Made by a program: the position numbers and the translations under genes. Below, one piece after another: positions 18,216 to 26,960 of a DNA stretch of 64,000 nt (positions are counted from its first letter, which is position 1; every line of letters begins with the position of its first letter). The stretch is from Enterobacter sp. CC120223-11 (lineage in GTDB: Bacteria > Pseudomonadota > Gammaproteobacteria > Enterobacterales > Enterobacteriaceae). Below the pieces are notes generated by a model that was not told where the DNA came from, did no database searches, and was given only the letters and a program-made list of their open reading frames with translations. Location of the stretch: contig NZ_OBEF01000002.1 in assembly GCF_900215375.1 (NCBI RefSeq), positions 1-64,000 on the forward strand. Reading direction: 5' to 3'.

Positions 18216-19154
18216 ATGCAATCAGCAAAGGACCAGCCCGTCTGGCATTTTACCGAAAACTACCCACGCGATATGGCGGGCTACGCCGGACGTCCGCCTC
18301 ATGCGCAATGGCCGGGCGGCGCGCGGATCGCCGTCCAGTTTGTGCTTAATTTTGAAGAGGGCGGCGAAAACCACGTCCTGCACGGCGACAAAGGCTCGGA
18401 GCAGTTTCTCTCCGACATCATCGGCGCCGCAAGCTTCCCCGACCGCCATATGTCGATGGACTCCCTCTACGAATACGGTTCCCGCGCGGGCTTCTGGCGC
18501 ATTCATCAGGAATTTCAGAAACGCGGCTTACCGCTGACGGTGTTTGGCGTGGCGATGGCCCTGGCGCGCAACCCGGCCATCGTCGAGGCCATCAAAGCGG
18601 CGGATTACGATGTGGTCAGCCACGGCTGGCGCTGGATCCACTATCAGGACCTGGACATTCAGACCGAACGCCAGCATATGCAGCAGGCGATTGAAATCCT
18701 GGAAGCCCTGTTCGGTAAAAAACCGCTCGGCTGGTACACAGGGCGCGACAGCCCGAACACGCGGCAGCTGGTTGCGGAGCAGGGCGGCTTCCTGTACGAC
18801 AGCGACTACTACGGCGACGATCTGCCGTTCTGGACAAAGGTTGGCGATAAGCCGCATCTGATCGTGCCCTACACTCTGGACGCCAACGACATGCGCTTCG
18901 CCACCGCCCAGGGCTTTAACACCGCCGAGCAGTTTTATACCTATCTCAAAGACAGCTTCGACGTGCTTTATGAAGAAGGCGAAACCTCACCGAAGATGAT
19001 GTCGATAGGCATGCACTGCCGCCTGCTGGGCCGTCCAGGGCGTTTTCGCGCCCTGCAGCGTTTTCTGGACTACGTGCAGAGCCACGATGACGTGTGGATA
19101 TGCCGCCGGGAGGATATAGCGCGGCACTGGGTGGAGAATCATCCTTACAAGTGA
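18216..19154 (+). CDS. hpxB: Allantoinase HpxB, PuuE type
   Basis: A 312-residue protein of the polysaccharide deacetylase fold, the PuuE type of allantoinase rather than the amidohydrolase AllB type. It opens allantoin to allantoate. Typical segments are YPRDMAGYAGRPPHAQWPGG near the N-terminus, FVLNFEEGGEN, SHGWRWIHYQ and GWYTGRDSPNTR. It is third in hpxSAB, 35 bases after hpxA with an AAAGAGG ribosome binding site. It supplies the substrate of the allantoate amidohydrolase at 25215. A CCCTCTCCC repeat block follows. Confidence 0.9.
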   Translation: MQSAKDQPVWHFTENYPRDMAGYAGRPPHAQWPGGARIAVQFVLNFEEGGENHVLHGDKGSEQFLSDIIGAASFPDRHMSMDSLYEYGSRAGFWRIHQEFQKRGLPLTVFGVAMALARNPAIVEAIKAADYDVVSHGWRWIHYQDLDIQTERQHMQQAIEILEALFGKKPLGWYTGRDSPNTRQLVAEQGGFLYDSDYYGDDLPFWTKVGDKPHLIVPYTLDANDMRFATAQGFNTAEQFYTYLKDSFDVLYEEGETSPKMMSIGMHCRLLGRPGRFRALQRFLDYVQSHDDVWICRREDIARHWVENHPYK

Positions 19155-19161
19155 GGCTGTT

Positions 19162-19314
19162 CCCCTCTCCCTAACCCTCTCCCTCAGGGAGAGGGAACAG
19201 TAATGTGCGGTCTTTGAATCTCTCCCCCAAAGAGAATGCCTTATTTTCTCTCTCTCCAAAGGGAGTGCACCTTCTTTTCTCCCTCTCCCTTTGGGAGAGG
19301 GCCGGGGAGAGGGG
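19162..19314. repeat. CCCTCTCCC/GGGAGAGGG repeat block 1
   Basis: Between convergent hpxB and hpxZ lie two hairpins, CCCTCTCCCT C AGGGAGAGGG (19175-19195) and CCCTCTCCC TTT GGGAGAGGG (19281-19300 region), with degenerate copies between them. The segments share TCTTTGAATCTCTCCC with block 2 at 27.3 kb. It has no coding potential and no T-runs. Confidence 0.85.
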
Positions 19315-19315
19315 A

Positions 19316-19711
19316 TCAGCCCGCAGAGGAACCCATCAAACTGACATGCGCCGCCACAATGCGCCAGCCGCAGGGGAACTTCACCCAGGTCTGCATCTGA
19401 CGCCCGACGCGTTCGCTGTTCTCACGGGTAAATTCGGTGCTCGCCACCGCCATATCATCGCTGAAGGAGGTGATGACGGTATGGCGCAGCAGGCGCTCCA
19501 GCCCCGCTGACGGCCGGGCGTTGCGGAAATCCCGAATGGCCGCGATGCCGTACAAATTCTCCGTCGCACCATAACGCACCGTGCGATCGTCATCCCAGAA
19601 CAGCTCATCCAGCACGGCAACGTCGTTGCTGATAAGCGCCTGCTCATAGCGGTAAAACGCCGCGGTCACCTCATTCAGCACCGCCGGGCGGTCAGTATTT
19701 TCACGGTTCAT
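19316..19711 (-). CDS. hpxZ: AtzH-like NTF2-fold protein HpxZ (DUF3225)
   Basis: A 131-residue protein of the NTF2/SnoaL-like fold (DUF3225), seen next to AtzE-type amidases and called HpxZ in Klebsiella. The pattern VTAAFYRYEQALISNDVAVLDELFW with DRTVRYGATENLYG is characteristic. Function unproven; in related operons it is thought to assist the amidase. It is last in hpxWXYZ and its ATG overlaps the hpxY stop by four bases (ATGA). Confidence 0.82.
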   Translation of the reverse strand: MNRENTDRPAVLNEVTAAFYRYEQALISNDVAVLDELFWDDDRTVRYGATENLYGIAAIRDFRNARPSAGLERLLRHTVITSFSDDMAVASTEFTRENSERVGRQMQTWVKFPCGWRIVAAHVSLMGSSAG

Positions 19712-21084
19712 ATATCTTCCTGTTGATAAAGAATGCCTGCCTGCTCAAGCTGCCAGGCGGCCTGTAAACAGTGCACTTCCTGCCAGGGGGCACCGATAAT
19801 CTGTACGCCGATGGGCAGGCCACCGTGCGTTTTCAGCGGCACGCTCACCACAGGCAGCCCAAGGAAGGAAATCGGCTGCGTCAGCATGCCCATACTGGCT
19901 TTGGTCGGCAACTCCACGCCGTTGATGCGCATTGTGGGCTCGCCGATAAGCGTGGCACAGGAGGGCGTGGACGGGGCAATCAGCAAATCAAAATCGTTAA
20001 ACAGCGGCAGCGTTTTGTCGCGAAACCAGGCGCGGAAGCGCTGGGCCTGCGTGTACCAGGCGGAGGGCGTCATGGCCCCCGCCAGCAGGCGCTCGCGAGA
20101 GTTGGGCTCAAAGCGATCGGCCTCGGCACGTAGCGCGGGCAGATAGTGGTTGCCGCCTTCCGCCGCAGAAAGCAGAAACGCGGCCGAACGGGCAAGCGCC
20201 ACTTCCGGCAGATTCAGGCTTTCATTCGCCCCCAGTGCCTTTGCAACGCGTGCGACGGCTTCACGCGCAGCGCAGTCGCTCCATTCGTCAAACCAGCCAC
20301 CCAGCACGGCGCAGCGCAGCGGTGATGCCTGAGACAGCCCCGGAGAGACGGCTGATACTGCCTGCCCGGACTGCCATCGGTCGTGCGGATCGTGCCCCTG
20401 CATCACGTCGTACACGTGGGCAAGATCGTCGGTAAAGCGTGCCAGTGGGCCTATGTGGTCGAGGCTTGCCACGAACGGATGGCTGCCCGAACGCGACAGG
20501 CGCCCAAAGGTCGGCTTCAGGCCCAGCACGCCGCACAGCGAAGCGGGCACGCGAATCGAGCCGTTGGTGTCTGTGCCAAGCGTGAAGTTAACCAGTTTCG
20601 CCGCCACCGCCGCCGCAGAGCCGCCGGAGGAACCGCCCGCAATACGTTTCAGGTCGCGAGGGTTCCGCGTCGGGCCATAATGGCTGTTCTCGGTGGTAAA
20701 GCCATATGCATAGGCGTCCATATTTAGCGCACCCGCCAGCAGCGCGCCTGCGTTCTGCAACTGCTTAATGGCAAAGGCATCGCTCACGGCAGGCGGCTGA
20801 TCGCTGAACAACTTTGCGCCTGCCAGCGTGGTCACGCCCTCAATATCAAACAGGTTTTTTACCGCAAACGGCACCCCGGCTAACGGAGGTGATGTTTCAC
20901 CCTGACGTAGACGTTCATCAATGGCCGCCGCTTCGCGCAGCATGCGATCTGCCGTGACGTCGGTAAAGGCATTCACCTGCGGGTTGTCCCGCGCAATGCG
21001 TGCCAGGGTCTGCCGTGCCAGCTCAACGGCGCTGAACTGCCCGTAGCGTAATCCCTGCTGAATGTCGCGAATGCTCAGTGTCAT
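19708..21084 (-). CDS. hpxY: AtzE-family amidohydrolase HpxY
   Basis: A 458-residue amidase-signature enzyme. Ser-cisSer-Lys residues are visible: Lys76 (VPFAVKNLFD), Ser152/153 (AGGSSGGSAAAV) and Ser176 (GTDTNGSIRVPA). AtzE acts on 1-carboxybiuret together with the small subunit AtzG, and the preceding gene encodes an AtzG-like protein. In this pathway the analogous substrate would be oxalurate or a related carbamoyl compound; that is inference. The start MTLSIRDIQQ overlaps hpxX by four bases, although the frame is open further upstream. Confidence 0.85.
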   Translation of the reverse strand: MTLSIRDIQQGLRYGQFSAVELARQTLARIARDNPQVNAFTDVTADRMLREAAAIDERLRQGETSPPLAGVPFAVKNLFDIEGVTTLAGAKLFSDQPPAVSDAFAIKQLQNAGALLAGALNMDAYAYGFTTENSHYGPTRNPRDLKRIAGGSSGGSAAAVAAKLVNFTLGTDTNGSIRVPASLCGVLGLKPTFGRLSRSGSHPFVASLDHIGPLARFTDDLAHVYDVMQGHDPHDRWQSGQAVSAVSPGLSQASPLRCAVLGGWFDEWSDCAAREAVARVAKALGANESLNLPEVALARSAAFLLSAAEGGNHYLPALRAEADRFEPNSRERLLAGAMTPSAWYTQAQRFRAWFRDKTLPLFNDFDLLIAPSTPSCATLIGEPTMRINGVELPTKASMGMLTQPISFLGLPVVSVPLKTHGGLPIGVQIIGAPWQEVHCLQAAWQLEQAGILYQQEDI

Positions 21085-21269
21085 AGCTGATACACTCCAG
21101 CGCCTTCCTGGCGCGGCGGCAGCGCAAAGGCCATCAGCGGCCCGGCGATGGCGGCGATGCGTTCGAGTTGAATGGCCAGTTCGGCGCGGCGAGGATCGTC
21201 CAACGGCACCGCCAGCAGCTGCTCCATCAAGTGGATGTAATCGTCCCAACGGAAGTCACTTTCGTTCAT
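21081..21269 (-). CDS. hpxX: AtzG-like small amidase subunit HpxX (DUF4089)
   Basis: A 62-residue acidic helical protein (MNESDFRWDDYIHLMEQLL at the start). It matches the AtzG/DUF4089 family, a GatC-like partner that stabilises AtzE amidases. Overlap with hpxY at ATGA supports stoichiometric synthesis. hpxW lies nine bases upstream in the same operon. Confidence 0.82.
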   Translation of the reverse strand: MNESDFRWDDYIHLMEQLLAVPLDDPRRAELAIQLERIAAIAGPLMAFALPPRQEGAGVYQL

Positions 21270-21278
21270 CTCTGCTCC

Positions 21279-22862
21279 TTAAAATCCTGCCGCGCTGCCG
21301 TTGCTTCGCGGATCGAATGCTCCTTCAAGCATCCCGTTCGGGTGGCGGACAATCGCCCCCGCATGGCCCATGGCTTCACTCATGTCCGGCAGCCACTCCA
21401 CGTCGTGACCTTTGTCGCGCAGGGCAGTGAAGGTGGCCTCACTGAAGCGTCCTTCGAGCTTGAGCGACTCCGTTGCCTGGCCCCAGGTGCGGCCCAGCAG
21501 CCATCGCGGCGCAGAAACCGCCTCCTGTAACGGCATCCCCTGAATCACGTGGCGGGTGAAAATCGCCGCCTGGGTCTGCGGCTGACCGTCGCCGCCCATC
21601 GTGCCGTAAACCATCGTTCTGCCATCTTTCAGCCGCGCTGCGGCCGGGTTTAGCGTGTGGAATGGCTGCTTGCCGGGGGCGAGGGCCAGCAAATGATCGG
21701 GATCGAGGCTGAAGGCCGCGCCACGGTTTTGCAGCAGAATGCCGCTTTCCGGCAGCACTACGCCGCTGCCAAATTCGTGATAGATGCTCTGAATAAACGA
21801 CACCGCGAGGCCGTTGCCGTCGATCACCCCAAGCCAGACGGTATCGCCCGGGCCTTTGCCCTGGCCCCAGGCGGCGCTACGGTTGTCATCAATGCTGGCC
21901 GCCATGGCTTCCAGCGGGGCGGCTTCCAGCAGGCTCTGGACCGGGAGAGTCACGTGCTGCGGATCGGTGATGTATTTGTCGCGCAGGCCGAAGGCGAGCT
22001 TGGTGGCCTCGACGATGCGGTGAATGGTCTGCACCTCGTCGGCCTGCGCCATATCGAGACGATCGGTGATGCCGAGAATGGCGAGCGACACCAGCCCCTG
22101 GGTCGGCGGCGTCATATTGAAAATGTCGCCCTGCCGGTGGCTGAGCTTCAGCGGAACCCGACGACGCGCGCGATGGCTGGCGAGATCCTGCGCCGTTAGC
22201 GGGCAGCCGGTTGCCTGAAACTCCTCCGCCATCAGCTGCGCCAGCGGCCCGCGATAGAAGCTGTCCAACCCATCGCTGGCAAGCCGCGTCAGCGTGCGGG
22301 CGAGGCGCGGCTGGCAAAAACGACTGCTCGCGGCGGGAACTTCGCCCCGTTGCAAAAAGGTGCCCGCGAATCCCGGCACGCCGGAGAGCTCGTGATATTT
22401 GCTGCGGGTCGCCGACGCCTGAGAGTGCGTCACCGGGATGCCTTCGGCGGCGTAGCGAATGGCGTCGGCAAGCAGTCGAGAAAGCGGCAGCTGCCCGCCA
22501 CCGAGGCCCGCGGACATTTTCAGCGCTTCATCCCAGCCGCTTATCGTGCCGGGAACGGTCAGTGCCGCTTTGGCTCCACGATGGGGGATCGCGGCGTGTC
22601 CGGCGTAATAGTCGCGTGTTGCCAGCGCTCCGGCGGCTCCGCTGGCGTCAATGGCAACGGGTTCACCCTCCGGCGGCACAATCAGCCAGAATCCGTCGCC
22701 GCCAATGCCGTTCATATGCGGATAAACCACCGCGATTGTCGCCGCCGCGGCCACCATTGCTTCAATGGCATCGCCGCCGTGACGCAGCACCGCGAGGGCC
22801 GATTCGCTGGCGAGATGATGAGGGGTGACCGCCATGGCACCCGGGGCCAGATTACTTTGCAT
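21279..22862 (-). CDS. hpxW: Oxamate amidohydrolase HpxW (gamma-glutamyltransferase family)
   Basis: An Ntn-hydrolase of 527 residues. In Klebsiella HpxW releases ammonia from oxamate, leaving oxalate, the last nitrogen-yielding step of this pathway. Self-cleavage should occur before Thr341 in GDTVWLGVIDGNG, giving a large and a small subunit. Family features include NGIGGDGFWL near the N-terminus and PRWLLGRTWG near the C-terminus. There is no signal peptide, so it is cytosolic, unlike true Ggt. It is first in hpxWXYZ, preceded by a strong sigma-54 type element. Confidence 0.9.
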   Translation of the reverse strand: MQSNLAPGAMAVTPHHLASESALAVLRHGGDAIEAMVAAAATIAVVYPHMNGIGGDGFWLIVPPEGEPVAIDASGAAGALATRDYYAGHAAIPHRGAKAALTVPGTISGWDEALKMSAGLGGGQLPLSRLLADAIRYAAEGIPVTHSQASATRSKYHELSGVPGFAGTFLQRGEVPAASSRFCQPRLARTLTRLASDGLDSFYRGPLAQLMAEEFQATGCPLTAQDLASHRARRRVPLKLSHRQGDIFNMTPPTQGLVSLAILGITDRLDMAQADEVQTIHRIVEATKLAFGLRDKYITDPQHVTLPVQSLLEAAPLEAMAASIDDNRSAAWGQGKGPGDTVWLGVIDGNGLAVSFIQSIYHEFGSGVVLPESGILLQNRGAAFSLDPDHLLALAPGKQPFHTLNPAAARLKDGRTMVYGTMGGDGQPQTQAAIFTRHVIQGMPLQEAVSAPRWLLGRTWGQATESLKLEGRFSEATFTALRDKGHDVEWLPDMSEAMGHAGAIVRHPNGMLEGAFDPRSNGSAAGF

Positions 22863-22897
22863 GTGATGTGCTCCCTGAAGACTCTTTCCTGCAATCA

Positions 22898-22913
22898 GGC
22901 AAAAAACGTTCCA
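22898..22913 (-). promoter_or_regulatory. Candidate sigma-54 promoter of hpxWXYZ
   Basis: On the minus strand TGGAACGTTTTTTGCC has GG and GC 12 bases apart and differs from TGGCACG-N4-TTGCA only at positions 4 and 16. Transcription would start near 22887, about 25 bases before the hpxW ATG. Confidence 0.65.
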
Positions 22914-22974
22914 GATTGACGGCTAAGGTCCGCCTGTGTCAGCTTAGGGTGAAACAAAAGTTGCAGGAGAAGGT

Positions 22975-23814
22975 ATGCAGCAGCTGGACGAGCGCCTGAG
23001 GGCGTGCTTCAACGAACTATCCCCGCAGGAGCAGCGCGTGGCGTCGTTCATCATGGATCACTTCGACGATCTGGTGAGCTACAACAGCGCTGAGCTGGCG
23101 CGGCTGAGCGGCGTGTCCAAAGCCACCGTTAGCCGCCTGTTTCGCCACCTCGGCTACGAGCGTTTTAAGGACATGCGCGACGAGCTGCGCACGCTGCGCC
23201 AGAGCGGCATGCCGTTGACCGGCGACCGCGATGCGGTGCAGGGCAACACGCTGCTGGCGCGCCACTACAAGCAGGAGATGGCCAACCTGACGCAGTGGGT
23301 GAACGCGCTGGACACCACACAGTTTGAGGAAGTCATTGCCGCGTTAAGTACCGCAAAGCGCGTGTTTATCGTCGGCCTGCGCAACAGCGCCCCGGTGGCG
23401 ATGCACCTGCGCCAGCAGCTGATGCAAAGCCGCGGTGACGTCTGGCTGATGCCGCAGCCCGGACAGACGCTGGCGGAAGAAGTCGTGGATATCACGCCAG
23501 ACGACCTGGTGATTGTGGTGGCATTTCGCCGCCGTCCACGGGTCATTCGCCCGCTGCTGGAAGCATTGCAGGGCCAGCAGGCTCAGGTTTTAGTGCTGAG
23601 CGAACCTCAGGCCACCGCCATCCGGACCCGCTGCCGCTGGCATATCGCCAGCCCGCTGGATAGCGTCTCGGCGTTTGACAGTTACAGCAGCGCCATGAGC
23701 CTGGTGAATTTACTGGCGAATGCCCTGCTGCACAGCACGCTCAGCGAAGGCCGCCAGCGCATTCATCGCATCGCCGATCTCTATCACTCTCTCGATGAAC
23801 TCGAACAGCGCTGA
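22975..23814 (+). CDS. hpxU: RpiR-family transcriptional regulator HpxU
   Basis: A 279-residue regulator. Residues 1-77 form the HTH_6 DNA-binding domain (LARLSGVSKATVSRLFRHLGYERFKDMRDELR). Residues about 120-260 form a SIS domain (FIVGLRNSAPVAMHLRQQL). SIS-domain regulators usually bind phosphosugars, but members near hpx and allantoin genes respond to ureide intermediates. It is divergent from hpxW and followed by hpxJ. The gene lacks any sigma-54 element of its own upstream. Confidence 0.8.
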   Translation: MQQLDERLRACFNELSPQEQRVASFIMDHFDDLVSYNSAELARLSGVSKATVSRLFRHLGYERFKDMRDELRTLRQSGMPLTGDRDAVQGNTLLARHYKQEMANLTQWVNALDTTQFEEVIAALSTAKRVFIVGLRNSAPVAMHLRQQLMQSRGDVWLMPQPGQTLAEEVVDITPDDLVIVVAFRRRPRVIRPLLEALQGQQAQVLVLSEPQATAIRTRCRWHIASPLDSVSAFDSYSSAMSLVNLLANALLHSTLSEGRQRIHRIADLYHSLDELEQR

Positions 23815-23902
23815 TGCTCTTTTGTGGTGCAAATGCACTCGTGCAGGGATCCGTTTTGACTCAATAAGAGTGAAGAATCCAGCAGGCTGGTGAAAAACGG
23901 AA

Positions 23903-23918
23903 TGGCACATTCGTTGCA
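23903..23918 (+). promoter_or_regulatory. Candidate sigma-54 promoter of hpxJ
   Basis: TGGCACATTCGTTGCA matches the consensus TGGCACG-N4-TTGCW at every position except 7, with GG and GC 12 bases apart. Transcription would start near 23929, 50 bases before the hpxJ ATG. GCAC and GTGC half-sites at 23826-23844 lie about 90 bases upstream, where an enhancer protein such as NtrC would bind, but their spacing does not fit the NtrC consensus. Confidence 0.72.
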
Positions 23919-23978
23919 AAAGAGATATTAAAGAACCATTCGTTTCACTCACCGGTCGTCTGACCAAGGGATGTGTCC

Positions 23979-25211
23979 ATGTTCGAGGCTCCAGCTTTTT
24001 CTTCTGTAAACCCGCCGCATCGTCTGCTGATGGGGCCGGGCCCGATTAATGCCGATCCGCGGGTGCTGCGCGCGATGTCCAGCCAGCTGATTGGCCAGTA
24101 CGACCCGGTAATGACCGGCTACATGAACGAAGTGATGGCCCTCTATCGCGGCGTGTTTCGTACCGAAAACCGCTGGACGATGCTGGTGGACGGCACATCC
24201 CGCGCCGGAATTGAAGCGCTGCTGGTGTCGGCCATCCGCCCCGGCGACAAAGTGCTGGTGCCGGTGTTTGGCCGATTCGGGCATCTGCTGTGTGAAATTG
24301 CCCGCCGCTGCCGCGCCGAAGTGCATGTGCTTGAGGTGCCGTGGGGCGAGGTGTTTAGCGCCGATCAAATCGAAGATGCCATCAAACGCATTAAGCCGCG
24401 CCTGCTGCTGACGGTGCAGGGCGACACCTCGACGACCATGCTGCAACCGCTGGCGGAGCTCGGCGATATCTGCCGCCGCCACGGCGTGCTGTTTTATACC
24501 GATGCCACGGCATCGCTCGGTGGCAACGTGCTGGAAACCGATGCCTGGGGTCTCGACGCCGTTTCCGCCGGGTTGCAGAAGTGCCTCGGCGGCCCGTCCG
24601 GCAGTTCGCCGATCACCCTGAGTGCTGAAATGGAAGCGGTGATCCGCGCGCGCAAATGCGTGGAGCAGGGGATCCGCACCGACGATCATTGCGACGGCGA
24701 AGATGAAATGATCTGGTCGAACTATTTCGATCTCGGGATGGTGATGGACTACTGGGGGCCGGAGCGCCTGAATCACCACACTGAAGCCACCAGCATGCTA
24801 TTTGCCGCCCGCGAATGCGCGCGAATTATGCTGGAAGAGGGCATGGATAACCTTATCGCCCGCCACGAACTCCACGGCCGCGCCATGCTCAACGGTATTC
24901 AGGGCATGGGGCTGGAGGTGTTCGGCGATATCTCCCACAAAATGAACAACGTGCTCGGCGTGGTGATCCCGGCGAACGTGCATGGCGAAGAGGTACGTCA
25001 GCGTCTGCTGAACGATTTCCACATCGAAATCGGCACCTCCTTCGGGCCGCTGGCGGGCAAGATCTGGCGCATCGGCACCATGGGCTACAATGCCCGAAAA
25101 GACTGCGTGCTACAGACGCTGACGGCGCTGGAAGCGGTGCTCAACCGTCTCGGCTTTGCCACCACTCAGGGCGCAGCGATGCAGGCGGCCTGGGACACCT
25201 ACGAGGGCTAA
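23979..25211 (+). CDS. hpxJ: Ureidoglycine-glyoxylate type aminotransferase HpxJ
   Basis: A class V aminotransferase of 410 residues, close to PucG and Klebsiella HpxJ. It moves the amino group of (S)-ureidoglycine to a keto acid and gives oxalurate. The PLP lysine is Lys201 (SAGLQKCLGGPSG); Asp175 in YTDATASLGG contacts the cofactor. MGPGPINADPRVLRAM is the conserved N-terminus. I chose the ATG at 23979 with AAGGG upstream; a GTG six bases earlier is in frame. hpxK follows after three bases. Confidence 0.88.
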   Translation: MFEAPAFSSVNPPHRLLMGPGPINADPRVLRAMSSQLIGQYDPVMTGYMNEVMALYRGVFRTENRWTMLVDGTSRAGIEALLVSAIRPGDKVLVPVFGRFGHLLCEIARRCRAEVHVLEVPWGEVFSADQIEDAIKRIKPRLLLTVQGDTSTTMLQPLAELGDICRRHGVLFYTDATASLGGNVLETDAWGLDAVSAGLQKCLGGPSGSSPITLSAEMEAVIRARKCVEQGIRTDDHCDGEDEMIWSNYFDLGMVMDYWGPERLNHHTEATSMLFAARECARIMLEEGMDNLIARHELHGRAMLNGIQGMGLEVFGDISHKMNNVLGVVIPANVHGEEVRQRLLNDFHIEIGTSFGPLAGKIWRIGTMGYNARKDCVLQTLTALEAVLNRLGFATTQGAAMQAAWDTYEG

Positions 25212-25214
25212 GCC

Positions 25215-26960
25215 ATGCAAATGACAGCCGAAGAGGCCCGTCTGGCGGCGGAGCGCGTTATGTTGCGCAGCGACAGGCTCGCGCAGATCAGCGAAACGTC
25301 GGGCGAGCTGACCCGCGTTTATCTCTCACCGGAACATTTACAGGCCAATGCGCTGGTGGCGCAGTGGATGAATGAGGCGGGCATGAATGCCTGGCAGGAC
25401 GCGGTGGGCAACATCTGCGGGCGCTACGAAGCGCAGCATGAAGGCGCCCCCGCACTGCTGCTGGGTTCACATCTTGATACCGTGCGTAATGCCGGACGCT
25501 ACGACGGCATGCTCGGCGTGCTGACGGCGCTCGAAGTGGTGGCCTGGCTGAACAAGCATCATATTCGCCTGACGCAAGCCATTGAAGTTGTGGGCTTTGG
25601 CGATGAAGAGGGCACGCGCTTTGGTATCACGCTTCTCGGCAGCCGTGGGCTGACGGGCAGCTGGCCTCAGGCGTGGCTTGAGTGTGAAGATGCGCAGGGC
25701 ATTAGCGTCGCACGGGCGCTGGTCAATGCGGGGCTGGACCCGACGCGAATCGCGCATGCCGCCCGCTCGCCGCTGGATTTTAGCGCCTGCCTGGAGCTGC
25801 ACATCGAGCAGGGGCCGGTGCTGGAAAAAGCAGGCCTGGCCCTCGGCGTGGTGACGGCCATCAACGGTGCAAAGCGCCTGAACTGCCGCTTTGACGGCGA
25901 GGCGGGGCACGCGGGCACCGTGCCGATGCCGCTTCGTCGTGATGCGCTGGCGGGCGCGGCGGAATGGATGCTGGCTGTTGAACAGCTCACCCAGGCGAGC
26001 GGCCCGACGCTGGTGGCCACAGTGGGCACGCTGAAGTGCTCCCCCGGAGCGGTGAACGTGATCCCTGGTTGCGCGGAGCTGACGCTGGATATCCGTAGTC
26101 CGTCGGACGAAACGCGAGATACGCTCCTGGCCAGTCTGCTGGAAAAAGCTCGGGAGATCGCCGCCCGACGCGATCTGAAGTTTTCTCATGAAATCTTTTA
26201 TATCTCTTCAGCCACGCCGTGTGATTCAGGGCTCCAGGCCGCGCTCAGTCGTGCTTGCGAAAGCGTTCAGGGCAAAGCCCCTTTGTTGCCGAGCGGGGCC
26301 GGGCATGATTCGATGGCGCTCGCAGAACGCTGGCCGGTGGCAATGCTGTTTGTGCGCTGCGCGGGCGGCATAAGCCATCATCCTGCGGAATCGGTCGAAG
26401 CGGCGGATGTTGCCACGGCCCTGCAGGCTTTCAGCCTTGCGGTGCTGGAGAGCGCTCAGCCGGGCCCGCTACAGCAGTTTAATGCCGCCAGCCATGAAGA
26501 CGCGCTGGCGATGATTGCCGCCTGCGTGGCGCTGCCAGAATGGCAACGCTTGCTGGTAGCTGAACGGCCCTTTATGAGCGTGGAGGCGCTGATGCAGAAA
26601 GCCGCCGCGCTAAGTGAACGCTGGCAGGAGAACGAGCTGGCGCAGGCGTTGCAGGCGCATCCACGTATCGGCGATAAGCCGAAAGATGCGTCCGCCGAAT
26701 CTGCGCTTTCGCGGCAGGAGCAATCCGCCGTCAACGGCCAGGACCGCGCGCTGACTCAGGCGCTGGCGCAGGGCAATGCGGACTACGAGGCCCGCTTTGG
26801 TCGGGTGTTTTTGATTCGCGCCAAAGGGCGCAGCGGGGAAGAGATCCTTTCTCTGCTGCAGGCCCGATTGCAGAATGATGATGCCGCAGAGGTTCAGGCG
26901 GCGCTGGAGCAGCTGCGGCAGATCACTCTGTTGCGCCTGGAGGGAGTGTTTATCCGATGA
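25215..26960 (+). CDS. hpxK: Fusion of allantoate amidohydrolase (HpxK/AllC) and OHCU decarboxylase (HpxQ/UraD)
   Basis: A 581-residue bifunctional protein. Residues 1-412 are an M20-family allantoate amidohydrolase: metal ligands in GSHLDTV (His86), RYDGMLG (Asp97), FGDEEGTRF (Glu131/132), LHIEQGP (His196) and GISHHPAE (His388/389). Allantoate becomes ureidoglycine, CO2 and ammonia. Residues about 418-581 are a complete OHCU decarboxylase with the catalytic His482 in HPRIGDK and SRQEQSA (Glu502). That enzyme makes S-allantoin from the product of HIU hydrolase, encoded by the next gene, which overlaps by four bases. The two activities normally occur in separate proteins and are not consecutive steps. 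Confidence 0.88.
   Translation: MQMTAEEARLAAERVMLRSDRLAQISETSGELTRVYLSPEHLQANALVAQWMNEAGMNAWQDAVGNICGRYEAQHEGAPALLLGSHLDTVRNAGRYDGMLGVLTALEVVAWLNKHHIRLTQAIEVVGFGDEEGTRFGITLLGSRGLTGSWPQAWLECEDAQGISVARALVNAGLDPTRIAHAARSPLDFSACLELHIEQGPVLEKAGLALGVVTAINGAKRLNCRFDGEAGHAGTVPMPLRRDALAGAAEWMLAVEQLTQASGPTLVATVGTLKCSPGAVNVIPGCAELTLDIRSPSDETRDTLLASLLEKAREIAARRDLKFSHEIFYISSATPCDSGLQAALSRACESVQGKAPLLPSGAGHDSMALAERWPVAMLFVRCAGGISHHPAESVEAADVATALQAFSLAVLESAQPGPLQQFNAASHEDALAMIAACVALPEWQRLLVAERPFMSVEALMQKAAALSERWQENELAQALQAHPRIGDKPKDASAESALSRQEQSAVNGQDRALTQALAQGNADYEARFGRVFLIRAKGRSGEEILSLLQARLQNDDAAEVQAALEQLRQITLLRLEGVFIR

Noticed and set aside
23826..23846. NtrC enhancer upstream of hpxJ
   Set aside because: GCAC and GTGC half-sites are present but their spacing and orientation do not fit the NtrC consensus, so I did not list it as a site.
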